Below are positions 45,901 to 57,230 of a DNA stretch of 64,000 bases, one piece after another. The notes below the pieces were generated by a model that saw only the letters and a program-made list of their open reading frames with translations, ran no database searches and had not been told where the DNA came from. Numbering within the stretch: position 1 is the stretch's first letter; each line of letters starts with the position of its first letter. Source of the stretch: Amylostereum areolatum. Lineage: Eukaryota; Basidiomycota; Agaricomycetes; Russulales; Stereaceae. The position numbers were made by a program, and so were the translations under genes. Location of the stretch: positions 124,001 through 188,000 of the forward strand of contig SAXG01000047.1 in NCBI GenBank assembly GCA_012932865.1. Reading direction: 5' to 3'.

Positions 45901-47363
45901 TCTTCTGCTTGGCATAGAAATCCTAACATCATATGATCAGCTGTATGGGGCCGATGTCATACGGCCCAATCATCATTACGCTACCCATATTCCAGAGTGT
46001 GTCCGTGACTTTGGACCGCTCCATGGCTTTTGGACGTTTCTCTTCGAACGAATCAACAAAATTCTCAAGAGTTACAACAGTGCAAACCATTCCGGCGGGG
46101 AGCTGGAAACCTCATTCTTTCGGGAGTTCCACAGGACAATCCAGCAATCGCGTGCGGTAAGTGCGCTTCCTTGTATTATGTCCTCGCGCTGACTCTGGTG
46201 CCGATGAACACCAGATGGCTGCGGCGTTCTCTACAGGGCACTCTGATATCCAAGCAAGTATCAATGCTATGTATCAAGCCACGGCCGATGATCGAGGGAC
46301 AGTCCAGGCGCTTGCTCGTGAGCTTGATGAAAATAGCGAGGATGGTATGTCTTTGCCTTTTGCCTTCGAGGATAATAACCAACACTCACGATCCCCTATT
46401 GCAGGTGGCGTATTATTCCGCCTCTCCAATCATGCAAGTACCGTATACTTGTCTGGCGATCTATATTCCGAGATTCTCTCGTACCTCCAACTACGACTGC
46501 CAATCGCTATCCGCTCCCATATTTCGGTTGGCCCAGGCATCCCTTTGCAGCCCAACGCTTCATACTTTGACTATGTGGTCAACTCACAACGACGCTATTG
46601 GGCTTCCTCGCGCAATAATAATATTGCCAACTCTCTTGTCGCTATCCAAAGGGGTCCAGACGATCTCGCTGTTGGAGAGCTTCTCAACATCATCGGGATT
46701 GCACAGGCCCCGCTAGGGACAGTTGTCCGCCTCGGGCATGTACGCTGGCTAATGCCTGTAGAGCATCCAGTGATCCAAGAGAGCATGTGGACTAGCACGT
46801 ACGCTAATGTCACCCGTTGTTTATTCTGCGTCATACCAGCTGACCCTACAATGTAGACATGACCTTAGCGTAGGCTTCTGGTGGCCTGATATATATGATA
46901 CAACACACAGTAGCTTGATCCAGCTCGAAGACATTATAAGCCATGTTGTTCGAACAGAAGCAAAGGTCTGGGGCTCGAAGAAATGGGTCACCATCATGCT
47001 GAACAGAGTTCGTCTTGTCATGTTCGCATCCATCGTCCATGCCACTATGCTGACTTTCATATTCAGAATGGACGAGAACTTTGATTCGGCCACAGGAAAA
47101 CTGGTACGTTTGACCGCTGTTTACAGACCACCATGTATTCTAACTTCCCATCACATTTCCTTCGTTAGGAAGATCCACCTGGTCTCCTCCGCTACCCGTG
47201 CCATTTAAATCATCTCCAGTACTGTCATCTTGCCCGCCGCCTGGTGGGGATTCCTCATCGTCCTCATCATCGGCAAGCCACGCTTGGTCTTCATCATCAA
47301 ACATATCGTCCGGGATGTCTACAGTCAAAATGGTCATGCTCGGATCGACTTCACGGAAGGTAA
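42982..47363 (+). CDS. CMC-type transposase (Tnp2 / Plavaka-like)
   Basis: DDE transposase of the CACTA-Mirage-Chapaev superfamily, cutting and moving its own element. ATG at 42,982 opens a zinc-type N-terminus (MPPCHCIFKNCQGKNIAAST). A Pro-rich acidic linker follows, then WLHTHFHLPFLACNAVLVIL and CPGCLEPHASKLADTASCSR. The catalytic region has LGLTLGVDWFSYLRSL with the first Asp, YRVSNLILAGIMPGPKEQDP, a zinc segment VVCDKPAAHKLGGFGSH ... FFCTRCW, and VIDPMHNLLLGL with the second Asp (about 44.97 kb). GFWTFLFERINKILKSYNSA holds the Glu (about 46.05 kb). About ten short introns. The frame is open through all these pieces. The end is uncertain: the last exon from about 47,170 runs to TAA at 47,361, antisense to the coiled-coil gene. 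Terminal inverted repeats were not found. Confidence 0.82.
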
Positions 47364-49073
47364 GCTGGTTGTTTGTCTTCGCAATCCACCACTCATCAAC
47401 GCAGCTCCTCCAAGGAAGGTCAATTGTGCGCCGACGGTTGGACGAACTCGGCGGCGGAGCCAAGTTCTGGTTCACACGAAGTCCTGGAAAGGTGGCCGTC
47501 TTGTTTCCTCGCTTGACTTCGGAGGTGTCCATATCACGTTTCACTTTGGCAAGAAACTGGTAGAGCCTCCGGAACTGGATGACGTGAGGTGAGAAGTCTG
47601 TTGTCATCCTTGACAGAAAACACACTTACGTGTCGGGTTTTCCAGCGACGCCGGCGAACTTCCCAAGTGTTGCCCTTGCCAACACCGTGTTTCTTTTTTG
47701 CAAGGTCCCAAGCCTCCTGTGTCGCATTGCCGATGTCGCTATGGCACGAGTCAACCCAGTCTGTCTCAACCACCCGTTCAATTCCCCCACAGCTGTTGGC
47801 CCCAAATGCGGCTTCCAATATTTCTTTGGCCTTCGGGATCGCGTCGCGTAGGTCCATTGCCGCCTGGAACAGATCACTTAGTATCAGATATGTACGCTAG
47901 CAAAAATTAAGTATTTACCCTGTGACGTCGCCCCCGAAGCTCACCCAAGCGGATACGCTCTTTACTTTTTGCGCCAGCCCCGTCAATATCATGTTGCGCC
48001 TTATACTTGTTGCTCAGCTGCGTAAAGTACCGCGTCACCCGTGTTCTACGCTCACTTGGCCGCAAGTCTGAGAATAAGCGCTACACTTATAGGTAAGTCA
48101 CCGAATTATATGGAATATTTGCCTGGCTTACCTTTCCATCCTCTCGGGTATCATCATCGCTCTCCAGAAGCTTGATTGCAGCGTCAATATACTCGCGGTT
48201 ACGGCCTTCCTTCGCGTCCTTAGTCCAGTCTGGTGAGTACAGATTGTTCCCGTCTTTGTCTGTGAGGGGCAGGTCGGCGTCGGGCAGGATGTCAGGAACA
48301 GTAAAGTTGATGTTCTTTCCACCGTAAGGGATGCCGACGAGCGCCTGCATCTTTGTATGAACCAGAGCCTAATTAAGAAGCTTTAATAGGTGTCAGGTCT
48401 CGGTATAAGAAGACTAGCATACCTCCAACTCTGTATCACGCCCCTTTCTCTCACCGCCCCCTGAACCAGTGCGTATGGGCCCCGACGATGACTCTCTCTG
48501 CTCACTAAAACCCTGCAGCTGTCCCTCCAATGCCTTTACCTGGTCTTCAAGCTCGGCTGTCTGTCCCTTCAAGCCGTCTCGCTCAGCTTCAAGACCATCA
48601 ACTCGGTTGGAAAGTGTAGAGATCTGCGTGCGTAACTCTTGAATCTGAGCCGTATTCATGGTGATCATATTCTGCGACAGCCCAGGACTGGCTTGAAAGG
48701 ACATGTTCGGGTAGTGTGGTACAACTCCGTGCACGCTGTACGGTGTGTTGCCGAGTCCCATCGCGTTATGCATCTGCTGATATCCCTCGGTTACCAACGG
48801 CCCCTCAAGACAGGATCCAGGACGTACTAATGGCTGACTTCCATGGGCAAACCCTGTATAGCTTGTCAAGGTGTCGAATGGTGTTTGTAAGTGTCCGCCT
48901 CCACCTGCTTCGATGTTCTGGCCACACATGCTTATATGATCATGTATAGTAGACGGTGACAAAGGAAAACATACCAGCTGCAACTCTTGCTGCCCTGTGG
49001 GTGCCGTGGTGTTCAGCCCAGGATTCAAGTCAGGGAACACGTAGTTGTGGAGGTCCATTGACTGGTTTGCCAT
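47140..49073 (-). CDS. Coiled-coil companion protein of the CMC element
   Basis: Convergent with the transposase; the ends overlap by up to 224 bp. Proposed ATG at 49,073 (MANQSMDLHNYVFPDLNPGL). Exon 2 carries GLSQNMITMNTAQIQELRTQ and a strong heptad coiled coil (ISTLSNRVDGLEAERDGLKG). Later exons give MQALVGIPYGGKNINFTVPD, LYSPDWTKDAKEGRNREYID, TRVTRYFTQLSNKYKAQHD, KEILEAAFGANSCGGIERV and SCVDEWWIAKTNNQLTFREV, ending in an acidic tail with TAG at 47,140. About six exons; one boundary near 47,600 was not resolved. Its place and orientation beside a Tnp2-like transposase suggest a transposon-borne accessory factor, perhaps DNA-binding or multimerising. No catalytic motif seen. Confidence 0.65.
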
Positions 49074-50645
49074 GGCTAAGCTGGCATGAAAAATGGGGAG
49101 AACGACGTGTGCATTTCCGTTTTGCACGGACACTTTTATAGCTCACTGATGGGTGAATTGTGCGCCCTCCTCCACCAGATGTACCTCTTGAAGGCCCGAA
49201 CATTGAAGGCCAATCATCTACCCTCACACTGAGACATGGGGATACTGGGGAGGAGTACGATATCGGGGCACATAGCACAGCCGAGTACAAGTACTGTAGC
49301 AAAAAACAAATACATGGTTCTGTTACGAGCTGTAGCGATGCTTGTATCACGCGTGAATTACCAACGGTCGCTTCACTGTGTCATGGACATGGCGTGATAG
49401 ACACCATAACAGAACCTGGATCAATGTAATAGTATAGGCTGTGTCAGGCTCATGTCGATCATCCCAGTACTTGTAACGCACACTCTCGACAAGGTATGTT
49501 ACTACCTCCGCAGATCGTGAAAGAAGTCACGATACAGCAATGATGCCGCGCGAATTGTCCTTCGTGTTGAGGACAAAACATCTGATATCAGTACATCTGT
49601 TCCTCCCATGCTACTCCCTGTATCATCTCTCTAACCTGCCTTCCGTCACAAGGGATTTAACGCAGTGTTTGCAGGTTACGATTGGATGGAAACCACGAGT
49701 TTGGTCGGAAGAACGGATGCCCTCGTGAGATCCCTGACGAGCGTCGATACGCAACTGGAATCGGAAGTGTTAGCTTTGATGGTGTCAAAGGAACAGAGTG
49801 AAAAGTCTCACCCGGCACACAAGGCGAACGTCGAACATTCTTTTCGTCGAAGGCGTCCTGATTTCCAAACCCAGCGTTGCGACAAATCGGTAGAGTACTC
49901 AGGCGCATTTTTGACCTGGAGCAGGTCGCTGAAAAGCTGCGTCAGTCGGTGATCCTTGGACCGAGACTGATACATACACACCTGCGAACGGTAGGATTGT
50001 CTTTCAAATATCCACTTTTCCCCGCTTCGCCGCCATCCACGATGCAACTTCAACGAGCACAATAGGACCAGACCGGTAGGGAGGAAAGGAAGAAGTTCGA
50101 AAGACACTGGCAGATGCAGGCATGGAATTGTATTGGGGGAAAGGACCGAGCGATGACAGACGTTGCGTCACTGTCAGGCCAGACCTTATCGGTTAGTCGA
50201 GCCGCCCATGTATGAAAAACCTCGCAAGAACGTACCCCACAAGTACCCAACCGCCCTTCGTCCCCCGTTGTAGGCGATCAGATGGTTATTTTGCGGTTCA
50301 CGAAAAGTGCGACGAGTCGAACCCTGCTTCGTGGCTTGGATTCCGTGTCATAAAGAGCAGGATTATGACAAGACCTCAGATTTCTGGACGTAGAGAAGGG
50401 GTATCAGGCGCAGAGGGAGAGCTCTCGGAGCGCATAAAAGAAGGGAAGCGGAGGAGGCAGAGGACCGAGAGGCCCGACACCGCATCACCATTCAATGGCC
50501 GACGCTGGGATGATGATGATGATGAACTCAAGGCCGACGCTGGGAAAGGTGGGCACTGGATAGATCTCCGTCAAAGACCTTAGAGGGGATGGAGACTTGG
50601 GCCCAGAGGGCGTCTGGCATAGTCTGTGCCTAAGTGCGAGGGGCC
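49074..50645. other. Intergenic, probable right flank of the CMC element
   Basis: Should hold the right end of the DNA transposon, but I could not pair any sequence here with the left side. A GATGATGATGATGA microsatellite lies at about 50,511-50,524, flanked by two copies of GGCCGACGCTGGGA. No gene recognised. Confidence 0.35.
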
Positions 50646-51489
50646 GACCGTTGCTCGACCTTCGGTGTTAACACGTTGCACGTGATCTCACCTGTATCGA
50701 CGCGCGTCGCTCGCGTTGGACCGTTGGCATCTCTCCGTCTCACAATACTACAACTGGCAGCTTGTCTCTGACGAGAACACCATCCCAACATAAAGTATTC
50801 CCTTCTTATTCTTCTCCCTCTTCCTGCTTTCACAGCTACAAAACCCACGGTGAGTGTTGAACGTTGACTCCCGCAGTATGTGCGGAACTTGACGAAGCTT
50901 GAGGCATTTCCCAGGCCGTGAGCTATGGAATACGTCTTCCCATCCTAAACCAGTCCCCTGTGAGGTGTGCATGAGTTGGACAGCCTGACTGGTGTACTGA
51001 TACTCGAGGATATCTGTCCTCGGCGAGTCGGCCCCAGTCTCGGAGAGCTGGAAGTCAACCTTTTGACCTCTAAGTACCCTGGCACCAGTCAAATTCTGGC
51101 GCCTTTGATGCTGAGAACTTACAAGTTCCCTTTCTCGGCAAGTACATGTGCGTTCCTCGCCCCATTAAAAGGTAGTAGGTACATATCTCAGACTGACTTT
51201 TCAATCCTAGTTGAAACGGCATCCACCTTGACTTTGGCCTCAAGATATACATGTTCAGGTATGCATGCACGCACGATTTACCTTTACGGGCGTCGAACAT
51301 ATAGTTTTCCGTGATGCGCTGTACAGAGTTGAGCAAAGGCAATGGCTTGGGAGGTTTGAGCACTCGTTCGGAGTCATCGGACGACGCGGAGGAGTACCGG
51401 AATTGGTCGGAATACGTAGCGTAGCCAATGAGAAGCGTGAGAAAATCTCTATCGCCGCGTCGCGACAACTTGAAGGTCGAGCAACGGTC
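50646..51489. repeat. 18-bp perfect inverted repeats, possible small TIR element
   Basis: GACCGTTGCTCGACCTTC at 50,646-50,663 recurs as its reverse complement at 51,472-51,489. Flanking bases extend the match imperfectly (GCGAGGGGCC against GCGCGGGGGGCG). The 0.84-kb interval has no gene that I recognise. It could be a non-autonomous DNA transposon; no target duplication was found. Confidence 0.5.
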
Positions 51490-51521
51490 CGCCCCCCGCG
51501 CATATGAACAGACTTTAAACA

Positions 51522-51564
51522 GAACGACTATCTTCTGTTTGAAGGCTGGCTACGAGAGACTAGT
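51522..51564 (+). repeat. 43-bp direct repeat, copy 1
   Basis: Identical to 51,926-51,968, starting GAACGACTATCTTCTG and ending GAGACTAGT. The copies are 404 bp apart. Confidence 0.85.
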
Positions 51565-51925
51565 GGTCGGCCATCCATCTCCCCTCCCGGAGCCCTCCTT
51601 GCGGCCTAGCAACTCTGGAGAGCGCATCCCCAACCTCCCGACCTCCTCCTCCTCTCATTGGAATGGAGCGGCCCATGTGCCATGCCATTGGACTGGAAGT
51701 CAATGCGACCGATATATTTATATTACGACGCGCGCTTCGCCCTCCCGCCCTTTGTTTCCCCATTCTTTTCCGCCCCCGCCTAATACGCGCCCATGACCTC
51801 GTTCCGACGCTCCCGGCCTCGTACGGCGTATGCGAATTGTATGTAAGTAGGTGTCCCCCTTGTGCCGATCAGCGTCGTCGCCCTGTTGACTAAAGCACTT
51901 GGTGACTTACCACGGTCCAAAGTTC

Positions 51926-51968
51926 GAACGACTATCTTCTGTTTGAAGGCTGGCTACGAGAGACTAGT
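51926..51968 (+). repeat. 43-bp direct repeat, copy 2
   Basis: Second exact copy of the 43-bp sequence at 51,522-51,564. Perfect identity suggests recent duplication or gene conversion. Confidence 0.85.
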
Positions 51969-52300
51969 CTGGCAGGGGACTGGACAGGGAGCGGGAAACT
52001 TACGTAAAGAGAGTCAGGGGAAACATGGGAATTCACAGTGCCGTTTTCGAGACCGTTTTCGAGCTCTCGAAACCATTTTCCGCAGCCCAAGCTAGACTCG
52101 TAACCAGTTTGATCTAACAAGCCACTGACGAACGAGTAGTGTTGTTAGAGACTGGGAAAACTTGTCGTTTCGTTGGCGGGTTTTGCGCGAACAAATGCTG
52201 ACATCGCATTTATTCCCGATGGAGTCGTTTCTCCGTCACATGACGTGGTGAAGCTCACAGCTTTCGGCTCGTCGCGTCGCTGTCTTTCACTCACTACGAT

Positions 52301-52996
52301 ATGTATCCCTCCAATACAACCAGTGTTCCCGCGAAGTCCGACCCCCTTGCCCCATCCAGCCTATTCACTCGCTCCGATGATACATTCTGTCCCATCGAAC
52401 GACCACCAGTTCGTCACAGCCCTGGCTCAACCTCAACATCCCCAACCATGCCGTCGACCCCCGCGTTCAACGTTCAGCTCGGAGATTCCCCTCGCTACCC
52501 ACAAACTCCCCTAACTCGTCAGTCTTCCTGGTCCAGCCCGGTCCTCGCGCAACTTGGTGAGATGTTGCTTCGGTCTGAAACCAGTCGGTCCAGTCCTGCG
52601 CATGGCCCACCATCCCCATCCCATTCCCTACTCTCCCCTCTCGATCTGTGCTTCGTGTCTTCAAGGCTTGATCAAGAGCTCGATTTCGGATCTCCGCGCT
52701 GGAACCAGTCCTTGGCCGACATGCTCGACAACCCTCACTCCCCACCTATCTCCGTCCAACCCCTCAGATCATCACCGTCGATTGTCTCCCGACCTCCTAC
52801 CCCCATGCGTGAGGACCCTCAAGTGGAAGAATTGCGGCAGACAGTGCCGAAGAGTCGCATCGTCCAATCGAAGTGCATGTCGGCAGACAAACGGTGTCTC
52901 TCGGCGCTCGATGGCTTTTGTCGAACTCGGCGACGAGGCGGGTGCGAAGAATTTCTCACCTTGTTCAGTGCTAAAGCATCTAAGGGCGTGCGATAG
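52301..52996 (+). CDS. Ser/Pro-rich hypothetical protein
   Basis: A single open frame of 231 residues from ATG at 52,301 (MYPSNTTSVPAKSDPLAPSS) to TAG at 52,994-52,996. It is rich in Ser, Pro and Thr (SSWSSPVLAQLGEMLLRSET; RPPTPMREDPQVEELRQTV) with a basic, Cys-containing C-terminal end (SKCMSADKRCLSALDGFCRT). No signal peptide, membrane segment or known domain. Such composition fits a disordered nuclear or signalling protein, but nothing more can be said. The C-terminal end could instead be an unspliced intron. Confidence 0.45.
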   Translation: MYPSNTTSVPAKSDPLAPSSLFTRSDDTFCPIERPPVRHSPGSTSTSPTMPSTPAFNVQLGDSPRYPQTPLTRQSSWSSPVLAQLGEMLLRSETSRSSPAHGPPSPSHSLLSPLDLCFVSSRLDQELDFGSPRWNQSLADMLDNPHSPPISVQPLRSSPSIVSRPPTPMREDPQVEELRQTVPKSRIVQSKCMSADKRCLSALDGFCRTRRRGGCEEFLTLFSAKASKGVR

Positions 52997-53666
52997 GCAC
53001 CATGTCGTGTCCTTCATGATATTGCACACCTGTCAGGAGCTGGTCTTCTCCCATAGATACCTTCCTGCCCGTTGCTGTGTACACAAGGTTGACACAAGTT
53101 GATGAGCTTGATGTGCTGTGTCTTGAGCTGTATCCGATATCCGGGCCAAGTTCTCGAGAAAGAGGGAAGGAAGAGGTGGTATAGGTCCATGGTATATTTC
53201 CATTGCGTCTCGTATCGAATAAATGGGGTATCGTGAAGGGAAAAGAGTGAAAGACGGTGGAGAGCACGGTTCAGAATACATGCGCGGCGTCGACGTGTTC
53301 AACGAGCTAGGTCATGTGACGAAGAAACGACCCTCTTGTGCGGAATGCGATGTCAGCAAATCGTTCGTGCAAACGCCGGTAAAAATCTCCGAGTTTGCCT
53401 AGTCTAAGCCCAAGCGCCAACTCTGCGCTCAGTACGCGCTCAGTACTCAGTGCCTGGCCATGGAGATCTCGCAAAACCTTCATAAATGTCGCTCCCCGTC
53501 TCCCACTTTCTTCTCTCTGTCCCGCTCTCAAGTCGAATTGGACGCCCCTTTGACTACGCTCGAGCCAGTTCTCCGAGTCGCGCCAGTTCCCGCTCCCATT
53601 CCCGCATTCCAATCCTTTTCTTGGTCGATCATCTGCTCTACTGCCTATCGCCACTACTTATCCACC

Positions 53667-54762
53667 ATGATCACCTCCGCCTTCCTCGTCATCGTCACCG
53701 TCGTCGCCGTCATCCTCTCTCCTGTGTTATCCGTACCCTTCGCATGCACCAAGCGCACCGCGCAGGACATCGTCGATCCCAAGGTCATATGGGGAACTGT
53801 TTGTGTACGTCCCTCGTCCCTCGCGACCGTTTGACTGGCGCGCTGATGTCTATTGCTCGACAGGCTGCAGCAGGTGGCGGTGCCGAGTGCAGTATTATTG
53901 CCAAGGACGCGTTCGATGCCCCCCTCTTCTCTGCGGCCGATCCGTGTACCCAACAGGATATCGCGGACGGCATGATCGACCTCGCGAAGGACCTCAACAA
54001 CGACTCCGCCATCATAGAATTCGCCCAGCTATTTGTGCAACAGCCGCATTACAAAGTGAGTAATCAGTACTGGTGCAGAACAGATCGATTTCTTCTCGTA
54101 CCTTCTCCGTCCCACCGAGTACCCAGTGCTGACTGGTTTCTGCATAGCCCACCTCGCAGAGCGTTCTTTACTGCCAGTTCCCGCCTGAGAACGCCGAACT
54201 GAACGGCCTCTTCCCGTGCCAGTTCCAGTCCGCCGACTCGATGACCTTCGTCGGCAACCTTTCCGTCGGCGAGCTGGGCACAATTCCCTTCGGCATGCAC
54301 GAGCCCCTCCGACCCGCTGGTTCCTGTCCGGCCCACCCAAACGGGCCGATTGCAGATGGCGCGTATCTAGACGCGAACAACCCAGACTCGCCGTCCTCGG
54401 ATTCATCCACAGCTTCTACGCCCACGCCCACAGCCGCACCCTCACCTCCGGCGTCTGCTGCCAATGGAAGCCTCTCGACGAATCCTAGCAAAGATTGGTC
54501 CGTCTATGGATATTCGATTTTGGGCTCCGTCGCACTCTCTACGTTGGCGGAGCTCATTCGACGTTGGTTCCCGTCCCGCGCCCGAAAATCGCGTCGCGGT
54601 ACATCGTCTGCCGCGCGCACCTCTTCCCGTGCCGCGGATGACCAGGTGGACGTTGGGATATCCCTTGCGGATATGCACGAAGACGATGACAGTATCGTCA
54701 GTTCCAGCGGTTCCTACCAACAGGACGGCGGGCAGGACACGCTTGTCGTGAGAATGAGGTAG
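53667..54762 (+). CDS. Secreted or membrane-anchored protein of unknown function
   Basis: Exons 53,667-53,804, 53,864-54,055 and 54,148-54,762 join in frame to 314 residues. It starts with a clear signal peptide (MITSAFLVIVTVVAVILSPV, then LSVPFA). The mature part has several cysteines (FACTKRTAQDIVDPKVIWGTVC; ECSIIAKDAFDAPLF; DPCTQQDIADGMIDLAKDLN; LYCQFPPENAELNGLFPCQF), which suggests disulphide bonds outside the cell. A Ser/Thr/Pro-rich stretch (SSDSSTASTPTPTAAPSPP) likely carries O-glycans. A moderately hydrophobic segment YGYSILGSVALSTLAELI followed by RRWFPSRARKSRRG fits a C-terminal membrane anchor with an Arg-rich cytosolic side and an acidic tail. Family not recognised. Gene structure is convincing. 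Confidence 0.7.
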
Positions 54763-55084
54763 GAGGACCGAAGGCTGAGGAGGGCTGGAATTAGGGCGAA
54801 AATGATGGTCCTGCTCCCCGCTCTCAGGAGATGTTGTTTCCATCGTCCATGGACGTGCTTCGTGTTTTGCTTTCGTTGTGCTTTGTTACGAAGTCGCTTT
54901 TGTACCTTCGTCCCACTTGTTGCCGGTTTTCTAGATTCTGTGATGCTTTCTGTATAGTACTTCTCGGGTACCTTGTCCGTCTGAGCTTCGTTCGACCTTG
55001 TTGATCCCAAAAGCCCTACAGTAACAGTGCGCACCCGAATTGGCAACACCGTTTATTCAAGGCGAGACACATGTCGGAGGGAAT

Positions 55085-57230
55085 GTCGACATGGTTAGGG
55101 CTAGGGTTACGCGCCCCCAAACACGGGATTCTGCAATCTAAAAGAGCGAGAACACAAGCAATCGGCCACAGCCTTCGGCTTGACGATCGGCGTACTCCAA
55201 TTCTCGTTTCCTTGTTATGAAACGGACGGGTTAGTCCGTGATATGGGCGTCCAGATCGCAAGGTGCATACCTAGGGCGTATCGACAAAGTCGCCTGGTGG
55301 GATTTCGCGGCAGTAGGTTGTCCGCCTCTGTACCCTGCACCACAAGAAATTTAAGAGTGAAAATATGCTCTGAAGACAGAGATACGCACCCCTTGTCCAG
55401 GGCTTTCGCTGTGCAGTGCATGCCGTCCTTGCCGGTCCACAGGGAGCTGCGGTCGGTCTTGTGCTTGCTTGCTCCGCGAAGTTAGGTCTCCAGGCTTCGC
55501 CGTAGGAACAACAGACAACACCTCCCGGGGTACTTTGTGAGGCGATTGTCCCCAGCACTGCCTTTGGTCGCGCTTGACTCCAGCCGTGATTCGGCGACTT
55601 CATGTCGAAAACGACTAAGGTTACGGTTTCCTCCAATGTTCGTATTCCGGGACGTGGAACGTTGATCCTGCGAGCCACGATGCCAACATTTCGGCAGGAC
55701 GAGCGTCGTGCTGTCGTTCACGTTTTGGCCTGGAAAAACAAGGGCTCGATTCCAGGGTCGAGTGTCCGGAGTGGAAAGTGTGTACATTGGATGATTGGAT
55801 GCATGATGACGGTTGAGGTTCCAAGCTTCGAAGCTGAGCGATTTGTGTGCGTTCGGTCCTTGGGTATTGTCGTGAGGGTAAGAAGACATGCTTGAAAAGA
55901 CGACGCACCCTTAATCAAAGAGTCCGTCCTGGTTGTTTCCTTCAAAGAGCCTCTCTTGTTTCCCGCCACGGTGGAGGGGAACGGTTCCTAATTTTCAGCT
56001 TCGGATTGATGGCGTTGGTCTAAAACTTGATGGGCAGATAGGTAAGTACGCTTTCGAAGAGACGGTCGCCTAGATTACATAGGGCGTTCGTATTCGTCTA
56101 GGGCGCCGTATAGATTGACAAGTGCGTACCTCCTGTAGCCCGGATCCAGGACATCTTATATTGTTCTTCAAGAAAATCCATCGGAGCATTGGGGACACAT
56201 TGTCCACCACTCGCCATCGCCCAGTTTGCACGCGCAACGAGCATGTCGCATGGGCCGGAGGGGGGAAGCTTGAGCTTGACCGCAGTTTGGTCGAAGTCGG
56301 CGTGGTTAGGGTAGGGTTTCGTCCCCATGTCCCTCATTCTGCGATCTGGAGGGTCGCAGACGCAAGCAACTGACCAAAGCTTTCGGGGGGACAGCAATGG
56401 TGCTGGAAACATCGTGTTCTCGCTCTAAAATTGATAGCTCGATCAAAAATCGAACGTGCACATCGGAAAGTGCTTACCCTGAGGTTGGCGGTGGAGCATC
56501 CGTAGATAGTGGTTCATCCGTAGCACTGCTGACGCCGGTTCTGCGACGAGACGAAGTTAGGGATGGAAAGACATTACAACTGAAATGAACCGCACTGTTG
56601 AACCACAACAGAGAATTTTGTCCTGCCTGCCCTCCTTACTAGGTCACTATTCTTACGGCTTTCGACAGGTCGTCTCCGCGCGAAGATCACAACTTCCAAG
56701 GTTCCAGCTAGAGACAAGCGTTCTTTGTCCTCGAAAAGGCCTCTGGGAGAGAATCCTGGTTCGAAATTGTTGGGAAAAGCGCGTGGACGAGGGGCTGGGA
56801 AGGAGGTAACGGCGGTTTTCTGGACATATGAACATTGAATAGAACGACCATAGCTTCCGGATAATGCCAACGTCGGATTGGTCGGTCGCTGTGAAACCGC
56901 TTCCTGTCAGAAAAAACCTCCATAGCTAAACTCAATGGCACGCACCTAACACGCATCCCTATCTCCGCCGTCTAAACACTATATCTTGTACGCGACTGCT
57001 GGAGATTTTCTTGATAGACGATTTCATCGGCTTTATAGTTCGACGCTGTCCATCCCGTTTGGGCCCCGCTTCGCAGTAGACCTGAGGTTGATGGATCGAC
57101 ACCGGCGGAGACTGTGAACAGGTGGCCTGTATAGCAAACTTGGGGAATATCGAAGCGTTCGACGTTGGTACGAAAGTGTCCCGACTGTTCGACCGCACTG
57201 CTGTGAGGTTGAGAGCGATCAGTTGGTGCA
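55085..57230 (-). pseudogene. Three decayed copies of the unidentified repeated family
   Basis: Minus-strand remnants related to those at 39.9-41.2 kb. The core around ACTTTCCGA..TGGA occurs at 55,249-55,266, 55,763-55,779 and 56,456-56,478, next to GTATGC or GTAAGC donor-like signals. The copy near 55.30 kb reads AKSHQATLSIRP, matching SNRHQPTLSIRPG at 39.94 kb. A further pair is homologous over about 100 bp (55,083-55,185 and 56,293-56,395): SRRLWPIACV...PSPNHVD against PRKLWSVACV...PYPNHAD. Frames are broken. No domain recognised. Confidence 0.45.

Noticed and set aside
52980..53302. Minus-strand frames of about 90 residues
   Set aside because: Two overlapping frames with no motif, no splice partner and low-complexity Ser stretches.
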